Positions 13,601-24,340 of a DNA stretch of 64,000 nt are shown here, in pieces. Position numbers and translations under genes: made by a program. The stretch's first letter is position 1; every line of letters begins with the position of its first letter. The notes beneath the pieces were generated by a model. It worked only from the letters and a program-made list of their open reading frames with translations, searched no databases and was not told the DNA's origin. Origin of the DNA: Phalacrocorax aristotelis (lineage: Eukaryota; Chordata; Aves; Suliformes; Phalacrocoracidae). Location: contig NC_134283.1 in assembly GCF_949628215.1 (NCBI RefSeq), forward strand, positions 29,924,975 through 29,988,974. Direction: 5' to 3'.

Positions 13601-16600
13601 TTGAAAAGGAAGATAGGGTTGTTGGAAGTAGTTTATGTGAACTGAAGGGGTAAACTTACCAGAGAGAGGGTGAGGAGAGGAAATTATTTTGTTGGGGATG
13701 ATGTTTGAAAACAGAGCATGTCGAAAAAGTGGAAGACGAAGATGAAGTCATAGTTCAGAGGGAGGCTTCTAACCTTGCACCTGTTGCTCTTGGTTCAAAT
13801 AGGATTAAAACATAAATCAGTAGATTTTAAAAAATAAAACCCACCAAGACAATAACAACAAAAAAGCCACAAAACTCCATATAAGCTTTGAAGTTGTCTT
13901 CAATGGTGGTATGAACCTGTAAAAGGCAAATCCAGGCAGCAGGTTCTGTTCATGTTTACGATTGAGCTAATGAACTACTAAATCACCAATTAATGATGAT
14001 GATATGATAACATTGAGGGTTTACTTAACCCTGATCTGTTACGACTTATTATGAAATAGGAAGTCAGATTTTATTATGAGTATTTGAGAGGTTGGGTTTC
14101 TAAACACTAAAGATTCCTGGGGTGTTGTGTGATGGGTGTGGCCAAATCCTACAGAGAAATAGAATTAAGGCAAAGGCAAAAAAAAAATAGTGACAACTTG
14201 AGCAGGAATGTGGACCCAAAAATGGAGAGTTTGGGGGAGGAAAAAATAATTGGCACATACATGGTGGCCAACTGTCAGGGTTTCACCTTGTGTTAAGTAA
14301 GATGTGATGTTCTGGCTGGAAAGGCTGTTGTGGTAATTGGGGGTTATTTCTGTAACTGGAGTAGTTTTTGTGCAGTAATTACTCTAGCTCTGTCATCGTT
14401 AGTCCATGAAATGTGGCTGTGAAAAGGGCCATAGTAACTGTGAAAGGATTGCAAACTTCATTTCTAGAAAATGGTGTTTGAAAAGTTTTTTGGCAGCTTG
14501 CTCTCAAGGGGGAGCAGTGGATGTTGTTTACCTCGACTTCAGCAAGGCATTAGACACTGTCTCCCATAACACCCTCACAGACAAGCTAAGGACGTGTGGG
14601 TTAGATGAGAGGACAGTGAGGTGGATTGAGAACTGGCTTAACGGCAGAGCTCAGAAGGTTGTGATCAACAGGGCAGAGTCTGGCTGGTGGTGTTTAACTA
14701 CCGGTGCTCCCCAGGGGTCTGTGCTGGGTCCAGTCCTGTTCAACATATCCATCAGTGACGTGGTTGAAGAGACAGAGTGTAACCTCAGCAAGTCTGGTGA
14801 TTGATACCAAGCTGGGACGAGTGGCTGATACACCAAAAGGCTGTGCTGCCATTCAGTGAGACTTGGACAGGCTGGAGAGCTGGGCCACGGGGAACCTCAT
14901 GAAATTCAACAAGAGCAAGTGCAAGGTCCTGCACCTGGGGAGGAACAATCCCATGCACCAGTACAGGTTGGGGGTGATCTGCTAGAAAGCAGCTCTGTTG
15001 AGAAGGACCTGGGAGTGCTGGTGGACAACAAGCTGGCCATGAGCCAGCAATGTGCCCTTGTGGCCAAGAAGGCCAACCAGTATCCTGGGGTGCATTAAAA
15101 GGAGTCTGGCCAGCAGGTGGAGGGAGGTTATCCTCCCCTTCTAGTCTGCCCTAGTGAGACCACACCTGGAGTACTGTGTCCAGTTCCGGGCTCCCCAGTT
15201 CAAGGAAGACAGGGAACTACTGGAGAGAGTCCAGTGGCGAGCTATGATCATGATGAGGGGACTGGAGCATCTCCCTTATGAGGAAAGGCTGAGAGACCTG
15301 GGTTTGTTCAGCCTGGAAAAGAGAAGACTGAGGAGGGATCTCATCAATGCTTATAAATATCTGAAGGGTGGGTGTCAAGAGGATGGGGCCAGTCTCTTTT
15401 CAGTGGTGCCCAACAACAGGACAAGGGGCAATGGGCACAAATGGGAACACAGGAAGTTCCACCTGAATATGAGGAAAAACTTGTTTAGTTTGAGGGCAAG
15501 AGAGCACTGGAAGAGGCTGCCCAGGCCGATTGTGAAGTCTCCTCTGCAAATATTCAAAACCCTCCTGAAAGCAGTCCTGTGCCCCCTGTTCTAGGTGTAC
15601 CTGTTCAAGAAGGGGGGTTGGTCTAGATGATCTCCAGAGGTCTCTTCAACCCCTACCATTCTGTGATCTTAACTTAGGAGGTGACGAAATAGTCAGAAGT
15701 GATCTGTATGTTCTTCTATGGGTGACAGATATCCTTGTTTGAAGTCTTCCTGCTAATGTGATTTCTTTGAACTAAGAGCATGTGTACATATAGAATCATT
15801 AAGGTTGGAAAAGACCTCTAGGATCATCAAGTCCAACCATCAACCCAACACTACCATGTCTCCTAAACCATATCTGCAGTGCATCTGTATATACTTACAA
15901 AAGTTTAAAGCAAGTAAACATTGAAATACTTCATTAGGTGATGGTACTGATTAGGTTACGGTATGTGAGTGTTGAGAACATAGTAGTTGAGACTAAAGAT
16001 TTTAATAAGTGATTAATTTTAGTTGTTAATTGCTACTGTAATTCGGACAATTCAAAGGTTACAGGTAGTGATATTTGTTAGGCCAACTGGTCTGTAAAGA
16101 GAGACACTTCTGTGTTGGAATGCTTTTCTCCACTACTGAAATAGCAAATTGCAGCCCTTGCTGCCCAACTTAGTTTGCATTTAGATTTGAGGTTGTTTGA
16201 TTTAGTTTGATTTAAAGAAGGGCTTGTATGCGTAAGAGCTTATTTGCTCTTTTTACTTATTTAGTGGATTATATATCCCAAATCTACCTCATTTGGACTT
16301 TGTTCAAACAGCAGCAGGAAGTGCCTAGAGCCACTTGGCTCAGCAGGAGATCTGGATAACTAATATTCCTTTTGGGGTTGTAGGCATGGCATTCGTCCTC
16401 AGGAAGTAAAGCTCCATCTGATGAGAGACTAGTTGATCTTCCTTAAATGGGTAGAAGGAACCCTCATTGTCTTGTTTCTGGAGTCTGCAAAAGTCAAAAC
16501 TGGATAGAATCATATCATAGTTTCACAAGCAATTTTTTTAAGTGGAAGTGTCAACTGTCATCTCTTCAGATCCATCCATTTCCTTGTGCAAACACTTGAT

Positions 16601-19600
16601 GAAATAACAGTGCTAGAAAGGGTGGTCTGTGAGTTGGCTTGGTATGAGGACTGTGGTGGGTTAACATTGGCTTGCTGCTAGCTGCCCATCCAGCTGCCCT
16701 CACTCCCCCTCTGCAACATGGTCAGGGAGAAAATGAGGGAGACAGCTTGTGTGTTAAAATCAAGTGAGGGATCAATTAGTCACAGGCAAAACAGACTTGA
16801 TTTGGGGAAGATTAATTCACTGCCGATTAAGAATAGTGTGACAGCAGGAAAGACAGCCAACCACATTGCCCCTATGCCCTAACCCCTCTTCCCAGGCTCA
16901 ATTTCACTCCTTCATTCCCAACTTCTACTACCTCCTCACAGAGTGGCGCAGGGGGATGGGGGTTACAGTTAGTTCATAACACTTGGCCTCTGCTGCTCCT
17001 TCATTATCATGAAGGTTGGTAGAAAATAATTTAAAAAGGGACTGGCTGATTTTTTTAATGTGGCTTAATTTCATAAGATGATGCTCAGCTGCTAACTTTT
17101 GAATCTGTTAACTCTGAACTCAATCATTTTGTCTGTTATATGCAGCAGCCTGTAGACGTGATCTACTATACACTAGTAAAACATGGGTTTTTTAAATCAC
17201 TTGTTTAGTAATGAAAATATGGTTTAACAACTTGTAGACTGTAGAATAATCACTCCTGGAGCATTTGCAAGCCAACTATAAGATACTAGCAATGAAAGAG
17301 GAAAAACTGATTTTCTTGGATTGTCTGTTCATTGTCAGATTAAAACTCAATTATTTGAATCTGGGCATTTCTGAGTACCTCACTGCCATAAACTAAGGTT
17401 TTCATAAGTGAAGCAAATTATGGCAATCTATTGCTGTTGCAGATAAAAGCTGTAACTAAAAAGTGTAGCTTACAAATGTGAGATGGCTCATTCATTTAAT
17501 CTTAAGTCAGTATCAGTCCTCTGATAAACTACTTTAGGTATTTATTAACGTAGTTTTAGTCTGAGGAAGTTAGTGTAATTTATGCTGACTTGCATAAACA
17601 TTTTGGTACGCATTCAAAGCATAAAAAATTTTTTCCTCTCCAAATAATGAGTTCTAATAGTTGTTTACTTTTATGAAACAATGTAATGTTTCTGATATGA
17701 ATGTGATTTCCAGACTTGTTACACAATACACTACAGTATTGGATAATTTTTAAAAGGAGAGTATTTTCTATAAATCCAATGGTGCTTCTTTGGAACATAT
17801 TTTAAGTCAATTCAGTTTTTACTTGGCCTTTCGGTTTGTTTGATTTCTTGCTTTGTTTTCTATTTTAATAGGAAATGCTTGTTGGAAATTGTGGCCACTG
17901 GAGTAATGTGTTTTGGTGGCCTTGGATAGAGCTTGTTGTAAGGCAGAAGAGTGGAGGGACAAATGAAGAGAATCTACCACAGGAACAGATTCATAGACAC
18001 AAGCTGTCCATCCCTAATTACAGCTGCTGGGGAAGCATAGGCTGAACTGTAGACTAAATGCTAACCAGAAAGTGATTACTAAGATTACACTTTTTCTCCT
18101 TCCCTTCTTCCCTGAATAACTGGTTCTTGTTGTAACCGTATAATTGTTTGGCTGCTTACAAGTAGCAGCACACCTAAAATGGAGGGCAGCTGGGGGAAAG
18201 CTGACTAGGGACAAAATATGGTTAGCCATCAGAATTACAGGTGTGGACTTACTACAAAGCAAATGGTGGAATAAACATTGACATAGGGGAGATGCACAGC
18301 AAAGCGTGTTTCTCTTTAGTTTGAGACAGTGCTTATAGGAAGTAATGTGCAGATTGCTTGTGATGGATAAGAAAAGTTTGATATATTTGTGTGTAAAGAT
18401 AGACTGGGGGGTGGGGTGGGAAATCTGTAGCTAAACTTCCCCAAACTCTTTTGTTACAGCTCCATTCAGAGTCCTCATCTTCAGATGCATCTCTATATTG
18501 CAAATAAATCTCTAACAACTGGGTAGCAGCTATACTTGTTTGGAAAACCATCACTGAAAGCAGCTGTAGGTGGTTGTGGGTTGCTCACTGGAGGCTCTTG
18601 AGACCACTAGAAATTCACAAGGTCACTAGAGAATTGCTTTCACAGATAAGGTGATGAAGCAGCATAGAATTTGTGTTGGTATGTAAAGCAATGTTTAATT
18701 TGGAAGTCATTTTCCATAATTTGTTTTGCTGTGGAAGTAATCGTGTGTAATAGTCAATTGGTTGTGGGTGATTTGGTTGAGTAAATACCACTGTTGATCA
18801 ACTTGTTCTAATGACATGTTTGTATGTTTAAGTTATTCTTAAATAATCAAAACATCTGACTGTGCTCAGATGTCTAAATCTTGTTTTTAATTTACAATGT
18901 GGCAGTTGTTTTTCTGTTTATGTTCATGGCAGAATTAAAGCATGTCGGTGGACAAATGATATAATTTAGAGCCTGAAAATAAATTTTATTTTCCAACAAC
19001 TTCAGATACTCAGGCATTAAGATAAGGCAGTTGTAGCACAGAACTAGGTTGGAAACTAGCATATTTTTAAAGTGTAGCCTTTTTTTGGTGGTGTTAAAGA
19101 AAAATGCTTGACTTCATGTTTGTATTATGCTGGTGGGACTTTTCTCTTGCAGTTGATCTTTTGTGGACCTGATCTCCTTTATGTGCATGGCACAGGCACT
19201 GGTTTTTCTAAAGGATGATCTCAACCAGTTAACACATTCAGTAACCTGTCTTACCAAACATTTTAGCAGATGAGGGGGTGGCAGGGCGAAGACTGTACTT
19301 AAAGGGATGAAATGTGAACAGGACTGATGGAAAAGTGCTTTATTTTGTCTCACTTTATTATTAAACACTGCTTGCTCTGTCTTTGAATATGGATGCTCAT
19401 GTATGCCAGTTGGCTTGTTGAGTTTGCTTGAAACTCTTCTTTTAGCCTTGTTTTTTATTAACTAAATATGTATTTAGAATGGTTGCTTTGCCTATAGGTT
19501 AACAGCTGAATCCAGATTTGAAACTACAGAAAAAGAAGATAAGAAAGAAAATGAAATCACAACTGAGAAGAAAACACAAAAGAAAAGATATACTACGTTG

Positions 19601-19648
19601 TATGTATCTTCTAAGCCAACTTCTGAAACCCAGTGTGCTCAGCAATAA
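1471..19648 (+). CDS. SPDL1: SPDL1 (Spindly), kinetochore dynein-dynactin adaptor, complete coding region in 11 exons
   Basis: Coding exons are 1471-1629, 2724-2900, 3203-3397, 3735-3884, 4548-4646, 5508-5618, 8399-8539, 10089-10195, 10916-11103, 12022-12340 and 19498-19648. They join without a frame error to 598 codons plus TAA; human SPDL1 has 605 residues. Translation closely follows human Spindly: a long coiled coil (about residues 1-440), then a basic, low-complexity tail. Ala23-Ala24 and Gly27 form the CC1 box known to contact dynein light-intermediate chain. Residues 252-261 carry the Spindly motif around Phe258, known to bind the dynactin pointed end. The protein ends CAQQ, a farnesylation-type CAAX box; human CPQQ is farnesylated and needed for RZZ and kinetochore binding. 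The start has a strong Kozak context (A at -3, G at +4) and aligns with the human start. By family knowledge it recruits dynein-dynactin to kinetochores and helps silence the spindle checkpoint. DOCK2 follows on the same strand, as in mammals. Confidence 0.97.
2724..2900 (+). CDS. SPDL1: SPDL1 coding exon 2 (residues 54-112)
   Basis: Coiled-coil segment beginning [16 protein letters not shown]. Acceptor is ttctttcag; donor AAG|gtttgg is a weak match to consensus. Phase 0 at both ends. Confidence 0.95.
3203..3397 (+). CDS. SPDL1: SPDL1 coding exon 3 (residues 113-177)
   Basis: Coiled-coil segment with [15 protein letters not shown] and [17 protein letters not shown], nearly the same as the human protein. 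The acceptor is tgtctttaag and the donor AAG|gtgcgt. Confidence 0.96.
3735..3884 (+). CDS. SPDL1: SPDL1 coding exon 4 (residues 178-227)
   Basis: Coiled coil ending in [17 protein letters not shown], matching the human [17 protein letters not shown]. Acceptor ttgtttag, donor GAG|gtattc. Confidence 0.96.
4548..4646 (+). CDS. SPDL1: SPDL1 coding exon 5 (residues 228-260), Spindly motif
   Basis: Encodes [13 protein letters not shown]. Phe258 sits at the same residue number as the human phenylalanine needed for dynactin pointed-end binding. The motif continues across the splice as VEDRR in the next exon. Confidence 0.96.
5508..5618 (+). CDS. SPDL1: SPDL1 coding exon 6 (residues 261-297)
   Basis: Begins [20 protein letters not shown], continuing the Spindly motif into the second coiled coil. 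Acceptor tctgtag, donor AAG|gtatga. Confidence 0.96.
5728..5749 (+). repeat. G-run cluster with G-quadruplex potential
   Basis: Runs of seven, six and three G residues are separated by CA and AAAT. The seven-run can supply two tracts, giving four G3 tracts on the + (transcribed) strand of SPDL1 intron 6. Confidence 0.45.
8112..8238 (+). mobile_element. CR1 LINE, 3' end fragment
   Basis: Shows the typical CR1 tail: a stretch like CCGCCTGGATGCAGTCCTGT, then GGGGGGTTGGACAAGAC and a TTCAGTGATTCTGTGA-type 3' end. It is heavily 5'-truncated and non-coding, oriented with SPDL1. Confidence 0.85.
8399..8539 (+). CDS. SPDL1: SPDL1 coding exon 7 (residues 298-344)
   Basis: Encodes [20 protein letters not shown] and ends with VRQLEKFK; it aligns well with human Spindly. 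Acceptor ttttccag, donor AAG|gtatgt. Confidence 0.96.
8540..10088. other. SPDL1 intron 7
   Basis: About 1.5 kb of unremarkable AT-rich intron. I see no repeat family or conserved element. Confidence 0.8.
10089..10195 (+). CDS. SPDL1: SPDL1 coding exon 8 (residues 345-380)
   Basis: Encodes [12 protein letters not shown] and [13 protein letters not shown], corresponding to the human [12 protein letters not shown] segment. Ends in phase 2 at AA|gtaagt. Confidence 0.95.
10196..10915. other. SPDL1 intron 8 with A/C-rich simple tract
   Basis: Short intron. Its 3' part (10813-10880) is an A- and C-rich simple-sequence tract that includes a run of 17 or so A followed by six C. Nothing else is recognised. 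Confidence 0.75.
10916..11103 (+). CDS. SPDL1: SPDL1 coding exon 9 (residues 380-442)
   Basis: End of the coiled coil, with [20 protein letters not shown] and ending at [10 protein letters not shown], as in human SPDL1. Donor GAA G|gtaaat leaves phase 1. Confidence 0.96.
11104..12021. other. SPDL1 intron 9
   Basis: About 0.9 kb with no recognisable repeat or RNA gene. Confidence 0.8.
12022..12340 (+). CDS. SPDL1: SPDL1 coding exon 10 (residues 443-549), disordered tail
   Basis: Lys/Ser/Thr-rich tail beginning [17 protein letters not shown], comparable to the divergent human tail. The donor is TCA AG|gtcagt. The reading frame stays open through this donor to a stop at 12543, so an unspliced product would have a different C terminus. 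The splice is supported by phase 2 on both sides and by the conserved last exon. Confidence 0.9.
14480..15668 (+). mobile_element. CR1 LINE, 5'-truncated, decayed reverse transcriptase and intact-looking 3' end
   Basis: The + strand encodes pieces of the C-terminal part of CR1 ORF2: [15 protein letters not shown], then [14 protein letters not shown], then [10 protein letters not shown]. The frame is broken: after [19 protein letters not shown] a stop and frame change replace the usual catalytic ADD motif. Later pieces are in shifted frames (14856-15098 and 15154-15594). It ends with the CR1 tail (TTGGTCTAGATGATCTCCAG to CCATTCTGTGATCTT). It lies in sense orientation to SPDL1 and cannot code for an active enzyme. 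Confidence 0.93.
15793..15882 (-). mobile_element. CR1 LINE 3' tail, minus strand
   Basis: Sequence AGAATCATTAAGGTTGGAAA followed by GACCTCTAGGATCATCAAGT is the reverse complement of a CR1 3' end. It is a separate insertion about 125 bp from the preceding sense copy. Confidence 0.88.
16652..17010. mobile_element. Fragment of an older avian ERV LTR
   Basis: Begins TGTGGTGGGTTAACATTGGC and continues with blocks (ACTCCCCCTC, GGCAAAACAGACTTGA, AGTGGCGCAGGGGGATGGGG, TTACAGTTAGTTCAT) that I recognise from a common bird LTR family. It is diverged and truncated at the right end. I see no matching second LTR or flanking duplication. Family-level naming is from memory of the pattern only. Confidence 0.65.
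19498..19648 (+). CDS. SPDL1: SPDL1 coding exon 11 (residues 549-598), C-terminal CAAX box
   Basis: Encodes a Lys/Glu-rich stretch, then [17 protein letters not shown] and TAA. It matches the human ILYVSSKSTPETQCPQQ end. Cys595 of CAQQ is the predicted farnesylation site. Acceptor is gcctatag. Confidence 0.96.
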
Positions 19649-20152
19649 ACCTTCTGGAAGGAGCCTGAACAATTTGGAGTCTTCCTTCAGCAGGAAATAC
19701 TGAGTAAACTTCTGTCACACAAGCCTACAGGTTCCTACCTTAGATATTGATCTGCCTTGCTCTATGAAGGGTATGATTGTATTTGTGAGAGTTGCACTTT
19801 TGATATCTTAACTTCCCAGAGGGCATCTGTTAAGTTCCCTGGTGATGTGACGTGAAGTGTTGCCTCGTCTTGAGTCTTGGCTAAGTCTCTAAACAGTGTA
19901 AATCATTGTTTGTTAGAAGCACAGTGCTATCCTGAAAAAGAAGTACTTGCTGCAGAGGTTTTATTATATGACAAGACGGGTCACCCCTAAGCAAGACAGA
20001 CTAGACAACGTTGATGTAATTGGTCCTAATGTGTAATTGGTCAACTTTTAGACTGACCTGATTCCAAGGGTGCATGTGAATCTTTTTATGCATTTTGTGG
20101 GACAGTGTTCTTTTGAAGCTCTATACATTCTTGTATTTGTACTAATAACTAA

Positions 20153-20158
20153 AATAAA
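20153..20158 (+). terminator. SPDL1: Poly(A) signal AATAAA, proximal
   Basis: Canonical hexamer about 505 bp after the stop codon, followed by a T-rich stretch at 20160-20190. A good candidate for the main SPDL1 3' end. Confidence 0.7.
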
Positions 20159-20288
20159 CCTTTTTCTTCCTTTCTAAAATTTAATTTGTATTGCATTGGA
20201 GAAAAAAATCTAAAAGTGTCAGGTTTTGATTGAGAGGTGAGGTACTTTGTAGAAAGGACTTGGTTTATAAAAAAAAAAAGTACCACTC

Positions 20289-20294
20289 AATAAA
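20289..20294 (+). terminator. SPDL1: Poly(A) signal AATAAA, distal
   Basis: Second hexamer (within CTCAATAAAACC). A strong GT-rich downstream element lies about 25-45 bp further on (20316-20337, TGCTGTGTGTTGTTGTGTTT), the classic arrangement for cleavage. Confidence 0.65.
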
Positions 20295-20339
20295 ACCTAA
20301 GAAATTGTAATGCACGTGCTGTGTGTTGTTGTGTTTTTA

Positions 20340-23300
20340 GGAGATGGATCTTAACTCTCTAACTTTCGGATGACACTTCATAGAGAGAAATTCTGAGGAT
20401 AATATTTAAGCTAGTTCCATTGATATTTTTTTTTCCCCCCAGCATTTATATGGAAGTTTAAGATTACTTCATTTGACTCATAGTATGGTTTAAGTTCTCT
20501 CTGGTGAATGGGTTAGCCACTTTCTAAGTTGAAGTCTTAATAGTTAAGATGAAAACGCTTTAAGAGTTTTCCTTTTAGATCTATTATGAACAAAATATCA
20601 GTGGGTTTTAGATTCAACAGCTTCATCTGCTGTACGTTAACTTCCGTCAGTACTTCAGAATTGAATATTCCTAACATGCCTCTGTATTTAAACAGATGCA
20701 ACTTCAAGCTCATGTCATATACTGCTAGTCAGCACCAGAGACAGTAAAAGTAAACACGCTTATAAAGAATTTTTTCTTATTGTATCCTAGCTTTGGTCAA
20801 ATCACTGTTTCATTTTCACTACTACTTGCACTGTACTAGTGATGCTGACTGTAATTTCACCACCACCACCAGAATGCTGGTAGATAATGTAGAAATGTAC
20901 CTTTCAAATACAGAGTCTTAAGTCTTCTTTTGAGGAAACGTAATGGGTTTTGTTACAGACTTGCAGTGTGGGGAGAGACAACCTCTTGCATAAAATTATG
21001 TAGGTAGCTTTTTGGAGAAATTGCTGACTATATGTACCTTTATAGAGCTGTTGGATGTACCTGTCTAAGGCAAGGGTTTGGAGATGATTGTTTACGGTTG
21101 TGCCTGTTCAGGAGCGATGCCTAGAATTTTTGTAACTATGACTGCAGGTGGGTGGCTTTAGCTTGTCAGTCACTTGCCTCAACTAATATTGAAAGTAACA
21201 TTTTGAGTGACAACACAAGTGACTAAAGATGTGGTAAACTAAACTCTAACAAGCAGATGGGGCTTGTCACTTTCCAGTGCAGTCTGAACTTGTTATCAGT
21301 CCATTTCTACATCATTAAATTTAGGCACAGCCTGGCAGCTGTTACTGCTGTTCTTGAACAAATTGGTCATAAATCCATGCCTCACAGAATCTAATTGTAT
21401 CACTTCATCAGTCTAAGAAATCTTCTATCCATCCAAATCTTCAGTCTCTTTATTAGTGAAGTCTGAAGTGAGACACTCTTATTTCTTGTTAACTCTCAAG
21501 ATATCTATGGTATTAGAGGAAGCTAATGCATACCCATGACATAGTTCTTACTCTTCTTGACTTTGACTGTGCAAGTGAACATAAATAACACTACTTTGAA
21601 GAAATTGTGCTTTTTATGCTACAAAATGTTAGAAGAAAACTTTTTATGCAAGTGGTGAAAGCTAGCTTAGTTTACTGTCGCTGTACACTGAGATGCAAAT
21701 AGCATGAGACAACTGAAGTACATAATTGTTTTAATTAGAGGAAAACATTCAGTAGCTGACATGGGATGCTTGTACTCTAAATGGGAGTACTGAACTGTAG
21801 ATTGTCTACTAAGACAGTTATTTATGTTGAACTACTTGGCATACAAAATTTCCAAATGTTTTTTTAATTGAAATATCTTGTTAATGCTGCAAAGAAAACT
21901 AGGATGTCATTTCAACAAATTACTAAAACTGGTTAGGGTTCTCTACCCCGAAGACGTACTGCTTTACCTGTACAGCTACTGTTTACATGGAGCACGTAGA
22001 CTTTATCATCTTAGATAATACATGCATGCTTACAAGCCTTTTGCGGAAAATGTCTGGAATTGAGGTTTTTGTTGTGCCATAACATACTTAAGGTATTATC
22101 CTTTAAGTGCATGAAAATACTTTGCATGTTTCCTTTTTTCATTGTTTTGCTGTATCAGTTGCTTTCCTGCAACTGTGCTCACAGATACTGGCATATAATA
22201 GAATTAAGAGCTGGTTAAATGCAACTGTTGTATTCTGCTTAAATTCTTCTGTATAATGGAACTTAACATAGCTAAAAATTGATAATTAGATAGTAAGCCT
22301 TTTACAAGATCTTGTTTTCTGGAATTGATAGCAGTATTACAGGAAGCAAGAAATCTCTTCCTCCTTTGCCTGTTCCCCAGCCCCGCAAAAAGTGAGCTCT
22401 ACCCATGAATTCCCTAGGCTGAAAGATTTGTATCTTTTGGGGAAGCAAGGAATTTTCTACTTGCTTGTAAAGATTTTCTGCCTGGAGAAGACTTAAGGAA
22501 AAGAAGGTAAGGTACCTGAGGGTGACGAATTATTCTGGCCATTATTTTCTGTGGAATAGTGATGTGGAATGGTATTTACACAAATAAACCAACAAATATT
22601 TGGAATAAAAACCTCCGCGGGCAAAGGGCGTAACTATTATCCACCCTAATTTTCTAGACCCTTGTCAGGGTTTGTCCTCTGCTGTAGGAACACAGGATTT
22701 TGAGGTTACGATGCATGCTTTACGGATGCATTTCCCCCTTAAAGCTGAAAAAAAGATTTTGTTGCTCAGTCTATCCGTTAGAAATTACAGCTAGGCCTTT
22801 TTCAGATAGTCAGATGAGGAGATTGTCTTCACTCCCTCAGGGAAAGTGGCAGTAGGTGCTAGTGGCTAATGAATTGCAAAAGCATCATCAGGACAGTGGG
22901 AGAGGAGGAAGCAGGAGATGAGTGCGTTGCTGAGAGCTGGCTATGGGGGAGTGGGGTGGCAGGTGGGAAGCAGCGCTGGCTTGAGAAGCTTGGGCTCTCC
23001 AGCCAGCCTTTGTGGTGAGCTGGGACAGCAAGAAGGGGGCGCGAACTCTGAGGTGAGGGCAGAGCTGTGTTCCAATGTAGGGCGGTATTTAGATGTCGTG
23101 TTCTCCTTGTGCAATCAGATCTCTGAGATGGAAGATATTCAGAAGAGTCTTGTAAACTGGATCCCAGTTTGGAGGTGAAATTTCTGTATATCACTTCTTT
23201 GGATCATTTCTTTTCAAAATATAGTGGTGTTGTGTTCATTAGGACTATTAGATCTACATGATGAAGCATGTTTTTAAATGAGTTCTAGAAAGGAACAATT

Positions 23301-23487
23301 TTCTTCAGGATTTTTTTGTTACAGGGAAACATAATGAGGAAGAACAACAACATAAAACAAGAACATAAATGCAAGTTATGACCTCTAGTATGTGGGAAGG
23401 AGTGATTAGCTGCAGCAGAGGTTCAGAGGAGTAAGGAAGGTAGTTATCACTGATTAGGAAGTTTTCTCAAAATACATAGTTAAACTA
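20340..23487. other. Intergenic DNA between SPDL1 and the retroviral insertion
   Basis: About 3.1 kb of single-copy-looking sequence. Short overlapping ORFs on both strands around 22859-23194 have no recognisable protein content. I see nothing else. Confidence 0.7.
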
Positions 23488-24064
23488 TGTCGTGGTTTAG
23501 CCCCAGTCAGCAACCAAGCACGACGCAGCCGCTTGCTCACTCCCCCCTGGTGGGACAGGGGAGAGAATCAGAAGAGTAAAAGTGAGGCAACTCATGGGTT
23601 GAGATAAAGACAGTTTAACAGGTAAAGCAGAAACTGCGCGCGGAAGCAAAAGCAGAACAAGGAATTCATTTACCACTTCCCATGGGCAGGCAGGTGTTCA
23701 GCCATCTCCAGGAAAGCAGGGCTCCATCACGCATAACAGTTACTTGGGAAGACAAACGCCATTACTCCAAATGTCCCCCCTTCCTTCTTCTCCCCCAGCT
23801 TTATATACTGAGCCTGACGTCATATGGTATGGAATATCCCTTTGGTCAGTTGGAGTCAGCTGTCCCAGCTGTGTCCCCTCCCAGCTTCTTGTGCACCCGG
23901 CAGAGCACGGGGAGCTGAAAAAGTCCTTGACCAGTGTAAGTGCTACTTAGCAACAACTAAAACATCTCCACATTATCACCGCTGTTTCCAGCAAAAATCC
24001 AAAACATAGTCCCATACTAGCTACTACAAAGAAATTTAACTCTATCCCAGCTGAAACCAGGACA
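23488..24064 (-). repeat. 3' LTR of the retroviral element
   Basis: Left copy of the 577-bp LTR. On the minus strand it carries the same CRE and TATA pair as the other LTR (23799-23822). Confidence 0.88.
23799..23822 (-). promoter_or_regulatory. CRE and TATA box in the left LTR
   Basis: Read on the minus strand, a perfect palindromic CRE (TGACGTCA, 23815-23822) stands 7 bp upstream of TATATAAAG (23799-23807). Transcription would run left, towards the 3' end of SPDL1 and antisense to it. Confidence 0.55.
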
Positions 24065-24150
24065 GTATCCACCCCTTATTCCATACCATTTACATCATGC
24101 TCAGGTTCCACACTATCCAATACAACCTCATTAACGTCCACCCCCTCCTT
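24065..24150 (-). other. Candidate polypurine tract next to the 3' LTR
   Basis: On the minus strand the interior ends GGAATAAGGGGTGGATAC directly before the LTR TG, and a longer purine block (GGGAAGGAGGGGGTGGA) lies about 65 bp further in. Either could have primed plus-strand DNA synthesis. The junction-proximal tract is degenerate. Confidence 0.4.
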
Positions 24151-24340
24151 CCCATCCTTCGATAAAATACACAGATATAATTTAGTGCATGGCTTTGGTG
24201 TCTATCTGTTCTTGTGGTCACTCAGGACAGGAGAGGTGGTGTGTTGCATGGAGTTACTGGGCACCAAAGCCAGCTCAGGTCGGGTCACTGATGCACTTGC
24301 ACTGCTTCTTGAAAGCCTTGTCCTCCATTGGTTCAGGTGG

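Larger units (their letters stand above)
12341..19497. other. SPDL1 intron 10, repeat-bearing
   Basis: Largest SPDL1 intron, about 7.2 kb. It holds a CR1 copy (14480-15668), a reversed CR1 tail (15793-15882) and an LTR fragment (16652-17010). The remaining stretches, including 12550-14480 and 17010-19497, show nothing I can name. Confidence 0.85.
19649..20310 (+). other. SPDL1: SPDL1 3' untranslated region
   Basis: AT-rich sequence downstream of the stop codon, running to either of two poly(A) signals. The exact cleavage sites cannot be seen from DNA alone. Confidence 0.75.

Noticed and set aside
14406..15594. Reverse-transcriptase-like proteins as host genes
   Set aside because: These are broken pieces of CR1 ORF2 in a 5'-truncated LINE with the standard CR1 3' tail.
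22859..23194. Overlapping frames on both strands (111 and 86 codons)
   Set aside because: They are antisense to one another, with no homology, no Kozak/promoter/poly(A) context and no splice-supported extension.
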